From positions 6,306,700-6,370,699 of the forward strand of contig WNKI01000002.1 in the NCBI GenBank assembly GCA_015350385.1: DNA of 64,000 nucleotides, read 5' to 3'. This stretch comes from Aculops lycopersici (Eukaryota; Arthropoda; Arachnida; Trombidiformes; Eriophyidae). Each line of letters starts with the position of its first letter. Position 1 is the first letter of the stretch. Below, piece by piece: positions 23,501 through 32,673 of the stretch. A program made the translations under genes and the position numbers. The notes beneath the pieces are model-generated. The model made no database searches, was not told the origin of the DNA, and worked only from the letters and a program-made list of their open reading frames with translations.

Positions 23501-26500
23501 TTGCACAATTTAGACAAGAAAAACTAACCGGTTAAATCTAAATGGAGAAAAAACTTCTTTATACTTTATACTTTTCACCCCACACTCCAACTTTTTCACA
23601 CACACTCGCATACACATTCTTCACTGGCCACCACCAAACAGGACAACAGCTGGAGTCGCGCCGACTACCTCTTTTACCGTTGCCCGCGTCCAAAAGCTAC
23701 GGAACCCGAAGTAAAACGTTGAAAAGATGGAGTTGCAACTCGTGACTTGCGCGGCGGAAGTGGAGTAAAAGTTAACAAATTTGCAGTCTAACCGTCAGCT
23801 TGCGCGCCATTTTAAAATTTGGATCGTGCAAACTACTGACTACCAGCGGCGCAAAGCCAGAACCGCGCTCGCTTCGGCTAAAACCGGAAGCTGAAGTCGC
23901 GCATAGTCACTCCCGTCGAGAGGCCGCTAAAAACAGAGACCAATTTGGTTAGATCGTCGTGGTGGTAGTGGTCGTCGGCGTGGTAGTCGTCAAATTGAAG
24001 CTGCCAGTCGATTAGTTTGGCAAACTTGAGCTTAGGGTAACACGAGCTGCGGTGTGTTTGTTGCTGTCAGGAGAAGTGGAAGCGTTTGATCTGGTTGCCG
24101 GCGCGCGTATCTCAGTTGAGTTTAGTGAATGATACAAACAGATAGCGAGAGAGAGAGAGAGAGAGAGAGACATTGGGAATTCAAAGGCTCAATGTCGTCG
24201 TGGTCGTGGTCTCTGTCGAAAACAGGAAATTGACTTCCTTGTTCCCAAGTTTAGTCTCGCGACTTTAGCCAAATAATTCCGAGACTAAGCGAAACTTGAG
24301 ACAATGACGAGCGATGGAAACACACCATGTGAGACTCGGCGCGGCGCCGTGTTGTTGCAGCCGGCACCCGCAACTTCCGCCATGTTTGCACTTTCAAGCC
24401 GGACTCAACTTGAAACACAACACAACTCAACAAAAGTCTCCCGCTCTCCATTGTGATCTATTGGCGATCAGCCGATTGTCTGCCGGTCGCATCTCGTGTT
24501 GTCGTTGTCGGATTGTCGTCGTCGTTTTTGTGCTCGACTTGCTGCTGCCAACATCACCGACCAAATGGCAACTAACAAACGCTTTCCTCTCGCTGCCTCA
24601 ATCCTAGTGGCGCAAAACAGACTCAGAACAATGGATCTGCCAGAAGGCGAGAGTGAGAGAGACAAACGAATGGACGGACAAACAGACGAGGACTGCGCCT
24701 GTGACCACGAGATCTCGACACGGACGGCGGCAGAGCGAGCAAACGAGTGGAAAGGGAAATTAGATTAGCAAATTTTAAATTGAACCATCGGGAAAAAGAG
24801 CAGCCGAATGCCATTGGATTTCTGGTTGGAGAGGCGCGTGGGCAGCACGCGAGTCTGCAACTCGATGGCTGCTACTTCTGCACTTTGCTCACTTCCGCCG
24901 TTGCGTTTAAAATCAACGACGACGGAGTCAATGGTGGCGGCGACAAAACAATGGACCCTTTTAATTCTCCACTTCATTGTCGACCAGAGCACTCGCTAGT
25001 TGCTCACGAATGAAACCAACAACAACGCAATGCCGACTGCTCTCTTGTCATTGGGACCGACATTGATTTGGTTAGTCGGTGTAGCTGCAGTTGCAGTTGC
25101 CGTTTCATTTGCTGTCGCCGAGTCTCTCAATCTCCGGCAAAAGTCTAAACAATTTTAATGGATACTAATAAATGTTTATCTGTTTTGCTTGCTGGGCATT
25201 GGAAATAGTGTCGTGGTAGGAGCCCAACTGCATGTAATTCGCGCACTTGCCATAGAGTCAAATGAGGATTGATTGTCAGCTCCTCGGTAGTTTCCAGGTC
25301 TCTCTTGTTTATTTCCAACAGCGGATTTGCAGACTTTGAAACATAACTATAGTGTTGCCAGCTTAAGCCTGGCCCCTAGCAGCAGCAGGACTACAAGTGG
25401 CAAAGGAATCAGAGCTGAGAAATCCTGCTGCAGTTTGCGAACCAACCAAAGGCAGACTGAAAGTGTTTCGGTCTACTTGAGGCTCCCTAATGAGGCCACT
25501 TGATTCATTCTAGCGACGAGCAAGTAGCGATAATGAGCAGCGCCACAAACTCGACTAGCGCACAATGGGCGACTTTGAGGAAGTGTTGGTGTCCTTAGTG
25601 GTTGAGTTAGTGCGTTAGCGCCGTCGTTGCGAGTGGTAGCAGCGACAATGAGAGAAGGACCCAATCTGATGACACTTGACTCCCTCGTTGGGTTTCCCAT
25701 TACCAAGCCAACCAGTGGTTGTGCTTTAGTGTGTGCAATCTGCACTTCCGGTTTGCCTCATAGCGGACATTGCAACGGCAACGACACCCGCCGCCACAAC
25801 ATCAACAGTAGCCGCAGCACAACGAGCAACCGGCCGGCCAATAGAAATGCAAATTCCCCCCTCCAATTCAAACGAGAGACTGGCGAGTTAAACTTGGTAC
25901 GCCAACTAGTAGTTGGCTTCCAGTTCAACACGCTGAACTGGCCACCAGATGAGCTGCTGATTTGGCAACTTGATAAGGCGTCAGCTTTTTTATTGCTTCC
26001 ATTCTCTAGGCCAAGTGGTTGTTGTGTCGAGTTCGCATGGTCATCCGGTTGGCTGGTGGTTGCTCATAAACTAGACACCAAACGGGATCTACAGTCCGCA
26101 GATGAAAATAAAGAGAGCACGAGGCGCGAGGTTATAATTGGCCGGCCCAGTGAAGTGTCGCAATTTCCATCAGCACGACACCAGCCCCAACACTTGCGGT
26201 CGACTAGTCGTCCGTCGCGAGGTGCAGTGAGATCCCTATTTGCGAGTGCAAATAACCCCAAAAGCAATCGGGTGTCAGCTGAAACGGTGACTCGAAAACT
26301 AGGTAGCACTTGGTGGTGACAGACACCCAGAGATGGTCTGCAGGATTAACGTGAGTTTTTGGTGGCAGATAGATTGAGAAATTGGCGCTCTGGGCAATGG
26401 GACACTCCTTCGGGGTTGCACTTTTTTTGGAACATATGACCTGTACCAGAAGGTATGTGTTTTCTGGTGGACACTTGCATTGATTTACATTAGTATTTTT

Positions 26501-29500
26501 TCTCGCTCTATTTGTCTAACTGTTTCTCTATGACAAACGAGACAGAAGTGGCCCGCGATTGCTGCTCAATTTCGAGTTTACTGAAGCACGAAAACTCCAA
26601 CCACTTGAATGTGAAGCTCATCATTTGCAACTTGACCCTCATTACACATGACAATTTCAACTTGTGATTGAATTGTTTTGCTTGTATTCACCTATCAATT
26701 GAAAGCAATTGACTCATGATAAAGTTTCTGTGTGTAAGAGAGAGATGAAAGTTTCAACACCTCCTCAAGTTGCGCATTTCGAGCATCGGTTCCAACGATG
26801 AACAAAAGAGCAACGTTGGACCAAAAAGACTCGAGTGGCTGATTGGCTTCCTCTTGTTGATGGCTATTGGCCTTCGAGTTGGTCAATAGCCGAGATTCTG
26901 TTTCTGATTACCATTTCAAATGAACACTCGACTTCCGTTCGTTCATTTCCTACTTGGCCACTCGTTACTCAATTCCACCGCAAAGTGTGCGATGATTGAG
27001 CAAACAAGCGGCCACCGTTGTCTCAATCTCGAATCGCCACACAACCAACCCACTCACGCAACAATTCGCTCATTAGCACCCCCAACAACTGACCACTGAC
27101 CACCGGAAGTGGAGCCAAGTGCATATGGATCTGCGCGAACTCAACTTTGGAGTGGGCCGAGAGACTGAGTTTGGCTTAGTTATCGGTCAACTTATTGATT
27201 GGCAAGTGAAGGGAGATTGGATCTAGCGCAACTTGGTTTGCAAATTCATTCATCTAATTCAATTGTCGGAACCGAGGCAAAGTTTCATCGGTACTTAGAT
27301 ACAATACCAATCCTCGCGAGTCGCGACTAGCGACCTGCGCCAGCGACCCTAGGTCCGAGTCCCAACGGCGAGTTAGCATACAACTAAATTGAGAGCTAGC
27401 CAGCGGGAGAAATTCGCACTAGCCCATCGATCAGTAGCCGGCCAGCGAGAGTGGCACTAGACACTCCTCGCCATGTGTTCATTGATGGATGGATGGACGG
27501 ACGCAACCCGACGCGACCCGACGCCAGTGTCCCGCCCCCTTGTTGCAAATATTCTCGTCAGCGTCCCGTGTCGCTAGGTCACCGCTTGGCTATGGTCGTC
27601 GGAGTGGCTGACGACGTCTCCGTTGTCGCTGGCCAAGTGTCCAATTGCCCCTCAACGACCCAAAACCAACTGCCTCCTGCCATCGAGATGGCAAATGAGA
27701 CGACAGCTCAAGATATCGACCATCAATCAACCACTTGGCAGTGTGGCGATGATGGCCAGACGCACTGTGCCAGGCTTCGGGAGCAGCCCCTTCGTGTTCC
27801 GCGCCGCGGCGTCTGGTTATCAATTAGGCGTAATGATAGCCGAGCAGAGCCGAGCCGAGCCGAGCCGAGCTGATTCGCGGTGGTGGTGTTGGTTGCTTGC
27901 TTGGCCATGGAGTTGAGTTTTTTCTTTCTTTCACTGTCGAATACGCGCTATTCGATAACTGATGCAACCTCGTTTCCGGCCATCGATACTGGAGCAACTG
28001 TACCGAGATCACGCTTCGCACTCGACAAGTGGCTCGCGAGTTTCTCCAATAAACCGCCGAGCGCCCGAAAAACAGACCCACCGGCTGATGCTTAAATATC
28101 AATTTTCATCTATTTGTATGCCCAACACGAGAAAAAACACGAGCCGCCAAGCTGAAACTCGAACTAAACGGTCAAATTATACGACCACCGCTCAGTCGGT
28201 GGTTGTTTCTCCCGACAAGTCTGTTTCTCTTGGATCGCCGTTATGTTGTGTTTCTTGTATTGGAGTTGGCGTCTACAATACAAGACAGGGTGTTTCGTAT
28301 TGTTGCTTAGCGTCTGTTTGTTTGTCGTTTTGTGTATTGTTGTAGTGCCTTAATTCCCGCCGAACAACCATATTACTGGTCGTAGTCTTTGGGGGCGCCG
28401 ATTAATATTAATGCCAAAGCAAGTGGACGTTTGGAGTGGAGGCCCTTAGTGCGCTGGTCGCTGGCAACTGGCGGTCAGCGACCAGCGTGTAGTTGCCCCA
28501 ATTGAAGGCGGCGACCAAGCGACTCGATGACAAGTGGGCGCTCGGCACACATGAGCGCCTAGCGATTTGCGATTGACTTCTTCGAGTCGATGTAAACTAG
28601 TACTGGCGACTCGAGAGCTGGGCGCCCATTTAAGTAGTTGCCGAAGTGGCAACGGCAACAACAAACCAAATCTCCTCTGGACCCGACGGGAAAATCTCGA
28701 GATTTTCCACAATAACCGGCGAGAGTTTGCGCCCGTCGCTGGAGAACTGAATGCCGCGGCTGCTCCATAAGCCTCGAGTCGGAGGAGGGAGGAAAATATT
28801 AAGCTGCTCTCTTATCTCCAATTAACACAGTCCAGCTGGCGGCGGCCACTGCCAAGTGGAGAAAAAACTTGCCCAAAAAAGGGATAGGGAGGAAGGCAAA
28901 AAAGCGAAGCCAAAGCAGACGAGGAGCAAACTGATCGCTACATTTAGATAAGCAAGCAAGCTACATGAAACGCGGCAATTGGTTAGCTAACATTCACTCG
29001 GGTCTTTGGTTCCCACCCAAAGCTATTGCAGTGCAGGAGTTGGTGTTGGCAGTTTAATGGCAATCGTACCGCCAACAACCACCTGCTGGCGAGCCAGTGG
29101 CAGTGGCAGTGGCGGTGGTAGTTTGCAGTTTGCAGTTTGCAAGGCCGATGAGTTAAACTAGGCAGAGGGGGCGGCCATGAAGCTAAAGAGGGCTCCGCAT
29201 TAACCGTTACCTTTGCCATAAACTCCTTCAAAACTGACCAACCAAATGGAGGCTCCTCTGCTCGCGCTTGCAACTCTAAACTCTCAGAGGCAAAAAGTCT
29301 GTCGGGCTAACGACGACGACGAATAACGGACTAGTTATTCGTCGGACGGCCGAAAGAAAGCTCGACGCTAGCCATCAATCATATCAGCTGCTAGCCTCTG
29401 ATCTCTCGTCGTCTGCTTCAATGCGCGCAGATAATTTTCGCCCTCAAATGACAGAGCAACGCGTGGAATTGAATCCTCGAGGCAAAGCAAAAGTGGTGGC

Positions 29501-30888
29501 GAGTTTTGTTGGTGTTGTAGCTTCTCCAGGCTCACGATATACACGCATGCCAACCGGAAGCCGACAGGTAAGAGCGCGTAACATTCAATTTGAGTCTCGT
29601 TGTAGCTGACAGAAGCCGGCAAGCAAAGTGACACTAACAACACTCGCAACAACAACAGCGACATTAGATATCAGTCGCTCGTATGGTGCTTGCTCACGAG
29701 AGAGAGAGAGAGAGGAGGGGCGAGAGAGAGGTTACTCTGGAGCAGGTGATTGTTGTGTTCTTTTGGCGAATGATGGTTCCAAAACACAATGGCTTTACTC
29801 TAGGGACTGCCCGTGTGTTAGTGGCGGCACTGGCAGCTCGCCAAATAGCGAAACGACAGTTGTGGTTTCCCTTTTCTGGCGCTCCTGTCCGTCGACCTTT
29901 CCGGAGACGACCAACTCCACGGCTTCGTCTAGCCTAATGGGTGGCGCAAATCTCCGCCAATGACACGTGAGCCCATTGGCCGGTTGGCCAGGTAACTTTG
30001 CGCGACTCTTTGTTGCACAAAGTTCTTCTAATGGACAATTTGCGAGTGGTCCATGTTAATTGGCCGAGCAGATCCTATCTGTCCGCCCTGCAATATAATC
30101 TAATTTCTCCTTTCGTTAGAAGGGAAGAAACTCGAAACTTGCGGGCACTGGCCACACGATTGGCCCCACGATCTCAATGCGACTTTTCAGCTCGATAAGC
30201 AATTGGTAACAGTCGATTAGTTTTCACCTGGACATCAATTTTTTCTTTCCAACTCAAATGAATAATCGAAAAGTGTACCTGAGCCTATTCTAGAAGTAGC
30301 CAAAAGGCTCGACTAAACTCCGAGAGTAAACATTCGAGTCAAACATTCCCCTTGGAATCAAAGGAAGGGGAAAACTTGGCTCTCGTTGCTCAATGATGCA
30401 AATAAACGCACTTTTAGCCTCCTCGTCTCCGTCGTGCCCTTTGGTCGCTATCCCGGGCGCTTAGAGTCGCCGCTGTTGTTGTTGTTGTTGTTGCTATACG
30501 CAGCCAGAAGTAGTCTACCCTTCAACTCGATCGATCGTCTTGCTTCACGTCCGGCAAAATAGATTGATTTTTCCTGCCTGAATGGCGTCTCTCTGCTCGG
30601 CACAGCCAACTGGCACAAAGTGGGCCTTTGTGTCTGCTATTGCTGGTGGTGGAAAAGTGAGAGTGAGGATAAGAGAAGATGCAAGTCAAGCAAAGAATAT
30701 GCATGGACTCCAATTTGTCGCTAGGCGCTTACGATTGGGCGCCTTGCGGTTCGCTCGCTGGCCAAATACAAGTTTCTCTCTTTTATGTATTTGGTTGCTC
30801 GCTCGCTCGCCAGCTCAGCAGACGACGACAGCAACTAGCAAAGATATGCGAGATATCAAATTGAATATGTCAATTGCACTCGCGGTGC

Positions 30889-30919
<31 letters not shown>

Positions 30920-32673
30920 GCCGCCGATTGCCTCTAGCTCTAGAATCAGTCGGTCGCTTGCTTTGCTGGCCGGCCAAGTGAACCCGATGGAGAAAAACTC
31001 TTTGTCGCCTTCGTTCGCGCCAACCAGATAGTCGGTCGCCCGGTTCGTCCCCGCTCGTAGGTAGCGGAGAGTTAACACCAAAACCACTGGCTCCCCTGCT
31101 AATGGTGACATTTTTCTCGCTTCTGATGGTTGTGGTGAAGGAATATTAGCTTAACTTGCGCTTGCAAAGGAATAGAATGGAACGGAGTGATATGAATTGA
31201 AACCCCCAACCAGCTAGAGGTTTGTGTGAAAATAATCTCGTTGTTATCATCCTGGCGACACACAAACCCCGAGTGTCGCGCCAATAAGCGACTTTCACAC
31301 CGAACCACCGACTCTGCCGCTAGAAGGTGGTTAGCAAATACTCTACAAAGACCACGCTGGCGACACAAACTCATATACAACTAGCAGAGTAAAGTGTAAG
31401 GCAGAGTGTGTCAATAAGTCGACTACAATTTTGCTCACTATATCCGCCAACTTCTGGTTTTGCTGCCAGCCGACAACCTGTGCGAGGCCCCCAAAAAAGC
31501 GTCCGGTGCAATGGCAACCTGTGTGTGCCTTCAACGGGAGTTGCAAATATTAACGCGCTAACAAAAGCTCAAGCGCTCAGCCTCCGAGCGCCTCAAAGCT
31601 GCCCGCCTACTTCGATGCAGGCAAGCAAGCAAGCAAGCAAAACGGACTAAAACCAAGATCGAGACGTTGACTTGTCATAGATAATGACCAGAGAGAACCA
31701 ATTTTGCCACCAAGTTTGCGTCTCTATTTGCAAAATGTACCCGCCCACCGAGAGTCTCGCCTGATTTGGCCACACGAGCACTAAATTAGACACTTTTATG
31801 GGGCAATTCTGTCTCCATTGATGCTACTGGTGGTTGTGGTGGTGCTGCTGCTTGCGAGGAGAAATCTCGATTTTGCTTCAGCGAGTTTGCGGCGAAATCT
31901 CAACTTGGACCTCCTCAATATGAAGAAAGAAAGAAAGAGAGTGGAGGTCAGCGGAGAAGATGGACTTTTGGTGACAAATATGATTCTCGTCGAGTCAAAG
32001 TTAAGCTATCACTTTGGCTCGACGGAAGGAATTAACTCAACGCTCTTCCAGTTTTCCTCGGTAATAATCGTAAACTAACTGTTCGCTTTTCTCAAGTTAA
32101 ACTCGTAAATTATCTAAAAAATCCTCGCTTTCTCTGTCTTTCTCTGTCTCTCACTGTCTCTCTCACTCTCTCAATTGACCGCAAGATCGGGACCATTTCG
32201 TCCTCGTCACTGAAGATCTAAAACGAAAACAGTTTTGCTGTGTGTAAACGCAAAAACTTACCTTCTAGTTGGTGCTCAATCGATTGCTTGGTGTTCAACT
32301 TGCTCATTTCGCCCAGTGGACTTCCTTTTTGCAGTTGCTGCTGTTGCTGTGTAAAGTCAAGCGAATCCACGAATCTAACAAAATGAATGCTGGATGCTAA
32401 TAGAAATATAAGCAAAAGTGCAGGTAACAGTTTTGAATACAAAAAATGTGGACTTTTGTGCTTTGATCTCTGAGTTTTGTGCTGCCGTCGCCCTCGTCGC
32501 CGCAACTCACCTGTCCGCTTGGGACTCGCATCAGGTGGTTGCATCTCGCTCGTGTGGACACTCGCTAGCCAACATAATCTCAACTTCCGCTTTCCACAGT
32601 TCCGATTCCTCAGACTCTCGGAAATCTCTCCAAGCGAGCAACTCGTCGCCTTCAAGCGACGCCGAGCCGCCAT
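5889..32673 (-). CDS. Dscam: Dscam-family cell adhesion receptor, six exons
   Basis: Predicted CDS is complement(join(5889..9832,9940..10328,10663..10765,11111..11163,12153..15576,32262..32673)). All five junctions have GT-AG borders and matching phases, giving 2,774 residues. Order: signal anchor; an N-terminal unit with only weak Ig character; Ig domains matching canonical Dscam Ig5, 6, 7, 8 and 9 (for example ILNQGDRLSIKCEATG, GTLIIQDINRSDQGFYKC, VPPKWIKPPKDLECIAGQ); then four fibronectin-III domains resembling FN1, FN2, FN5 and FN6 (the last with the Dscam hallmark LDTWMDGGC.I); one transmembrane helix (about 7240-7330); and a Gln/Asn-rich cytoplasmic tail of about 470 residues ending NWV. 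Ig1-3, FN3, FN4 and Ig10 were not found. Dscams mediate homophilic neurite recognition. Assignment to the family is strong; linkage to the distal first exon is inference from phase and signal sequence. Confidence 0.8.
9940..10328 (-). CDS. Dscam: Dscam exon 5: second half of Ig8
   Basis: 389-nt exon with acceptor CTGACAG|GTGGG and donor GGACG|GTAAGTATT. It begins WEIGAF and runs through a Ser/Thr/Pro-rich insert of about 50 residues to the F and G strands LVIRDVSKSDQGYYLCQAAN. Phases 2 in and 1 out agree with both neighbours. Confidence 0.82.
10329..10662 (-). other. Dscam intron 4
   Basis: 334 nt with GTACGT donor and CTGACAG acceptor. No other feature seen. Confidence 0.75.
10663..10765 (-). 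CDS. Dscam: Dscam exon 4: first half of Ig8 (103 nt)
   Basis: Acceptor AAATATAG, donor GTACGTAG. It encodes PPKWIKPPKDLECIAGQSII followed by IDCQAQAYPNPRIW, matching the B-C strands of Dscam Ig8 (canonical VPPRWILEPTD...). It is too short to stand out as an open frame and was found by extending the domain. Confidence 0.82.
10766..11110 (-). other. Dscam intron 3
   Basis: 345 nt with GTAAGTTT donor and AAATATAG acceptor. No other feature seen. Confidence 0.75.
11111..11163 (-). CDS. Dscam: Dscam exon 3: 53-nt microexon, end of Ig7
   Basis: Acceptor GATTGTGTAG, donor GTAAGTTTG. It completes the Ile codon after the F-strand Cys and encodes ATNKAASVNYTTRMLVN. Joined to its neighbours it reads NYTC-IATNKAAS...LVN-VPPKW, the exact Ig7/Ig8 border pattern of Dscam (canonical CIATNPAG...VNVPPRW). 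Confidence 0.82.
11164..12152 (-). other. Dscam intron 2
   Basis: 989 nt with a strong GTAAGTAT donor. Contains GC-rich sequence and several CAAGTGG/CCACTTG words (for example near 11236, 11310, 11798 and 11861). No second Ig-like exon that would suggest alternative splicing was seen. Confidence 0.7.
12153..15576 (-). CDS. Dscam: Dscam exon 2: N-terminal unit, Ig5-, Ig6- and most of Ig7-like domains
   Basis: 3,424-nt exon. The frame is open from the acceptor CTAACTAACAG to the donor TGCAT|GTAAGTAT, so translation need not begin at the internal ATG (15289). After a low-complexity N-terminus there is a degenerate Ig-like unit (SSVKLNIVIVG...LHWTKDG...DSGVYKLHLC) stretched to about 350 residues, then clear Ig5-, Ig6- and Ig7-like domains. 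The Ig6-like domain is split by an acidic insert of about 150 residues bounded by furin-type sites. A CAG/CAA-coded Gln run interrupts the Ig7-like domain. Confidence 0.8.
17498..17526. repeat. GA dinucleotide tract
   Basis: Run of AGAG units inside the large intron. Similar short GA tracts occur at about 20564-20580, 22075-22092, 24146-24170 and 29697-29730. Confidence 0.85.
18142..18224. repeat. Octamer tandem array, (GTATCTTA)n
   Basis: About 10.4 perfect copies of the 8-nt unit GTATCTTA, preceded by a degenerate copy (TGGTGTCTTG). It lies in the giant Dscam intron. An 8-nt unit is less common than di- to hexanucleotide microsatellites. Confidence 0.93.
20646..20711 (-). other. Candidate cassette exon in Dscam intron 1 (66 nt)
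   Basis: Bounded by a strong acceptor (pyrimidine-rich TTTCTTGCTTTCTTTTTTAG) and a perfect donor (ATG|GTAAGTAG). Its length is divisible by three. In the phase of the flanking exons it meets a TGA after 14 codons, so inclusion would end translation just after the signal sequence. It may be a chance match or a regulatory poison exon. Confidence 0.3.
21597..21609. repeat. Poly-G run
   Basis: Thirteen consecutive G on the + strand within the giant intron. The exact length is prone to sequencing error. Confidence 0.85.
32262..32673 (-). CDS. Dscam: Candidate Dscam exon 1: start codon and signal anchor
   Basis: The ATG at 32673 sits in a favourable context (AAAAAGATGG). The first ~75 residues are basic, followed by a hydrophobic stretch LLPALLLIFLLASS (about residues 83-96) and a Gln-rich segment. 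The donor GAAG|GTAAGTTTTT leaves one base, exactly what the exon at 15576 needs (GT ACC...). The next minus-strand acceptor in the right phase with an open frame is that exon. An internal ATG (codon 44) gives a shorter leader. An alternative donor, ACAG|GTGAGT, near 32513 would be in the same phase but would skip the hydrophobic segment. It could belong to another gene, but none is visible. Confidence 0.6.

Larger units (their letters stand above)
15577..32261 (-). other. Giant Dscam intron 1 (16.7 kb), no protein gene recognised
   Basis: Bounded by donor GAAG|GTAAGTTTTT and acceptor CTAACTAACAG with matching phase. The sequence is GC-richer than the genes around it, so long spurious open frames occur on both strands; none resembles a known protein. 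It holds simple repeats (listed separately), many CAAGTGG/CCACTTG words, four CAG|GTAAG donor matches on the opposite strand and one well-formed small exon candidate at 20646-20711. It probably carries the regulatory DNA of the receptor gene. Confidence 0.6.

Noticed and set aside
25627..26319. 230-codon open frame on the + strand in the Dscam intron
   Set aside because: No domain or family resemblance and composition like its surroundings; GC-rich noncoding DNA here is poor in stop codons, so long chance frames are expected.
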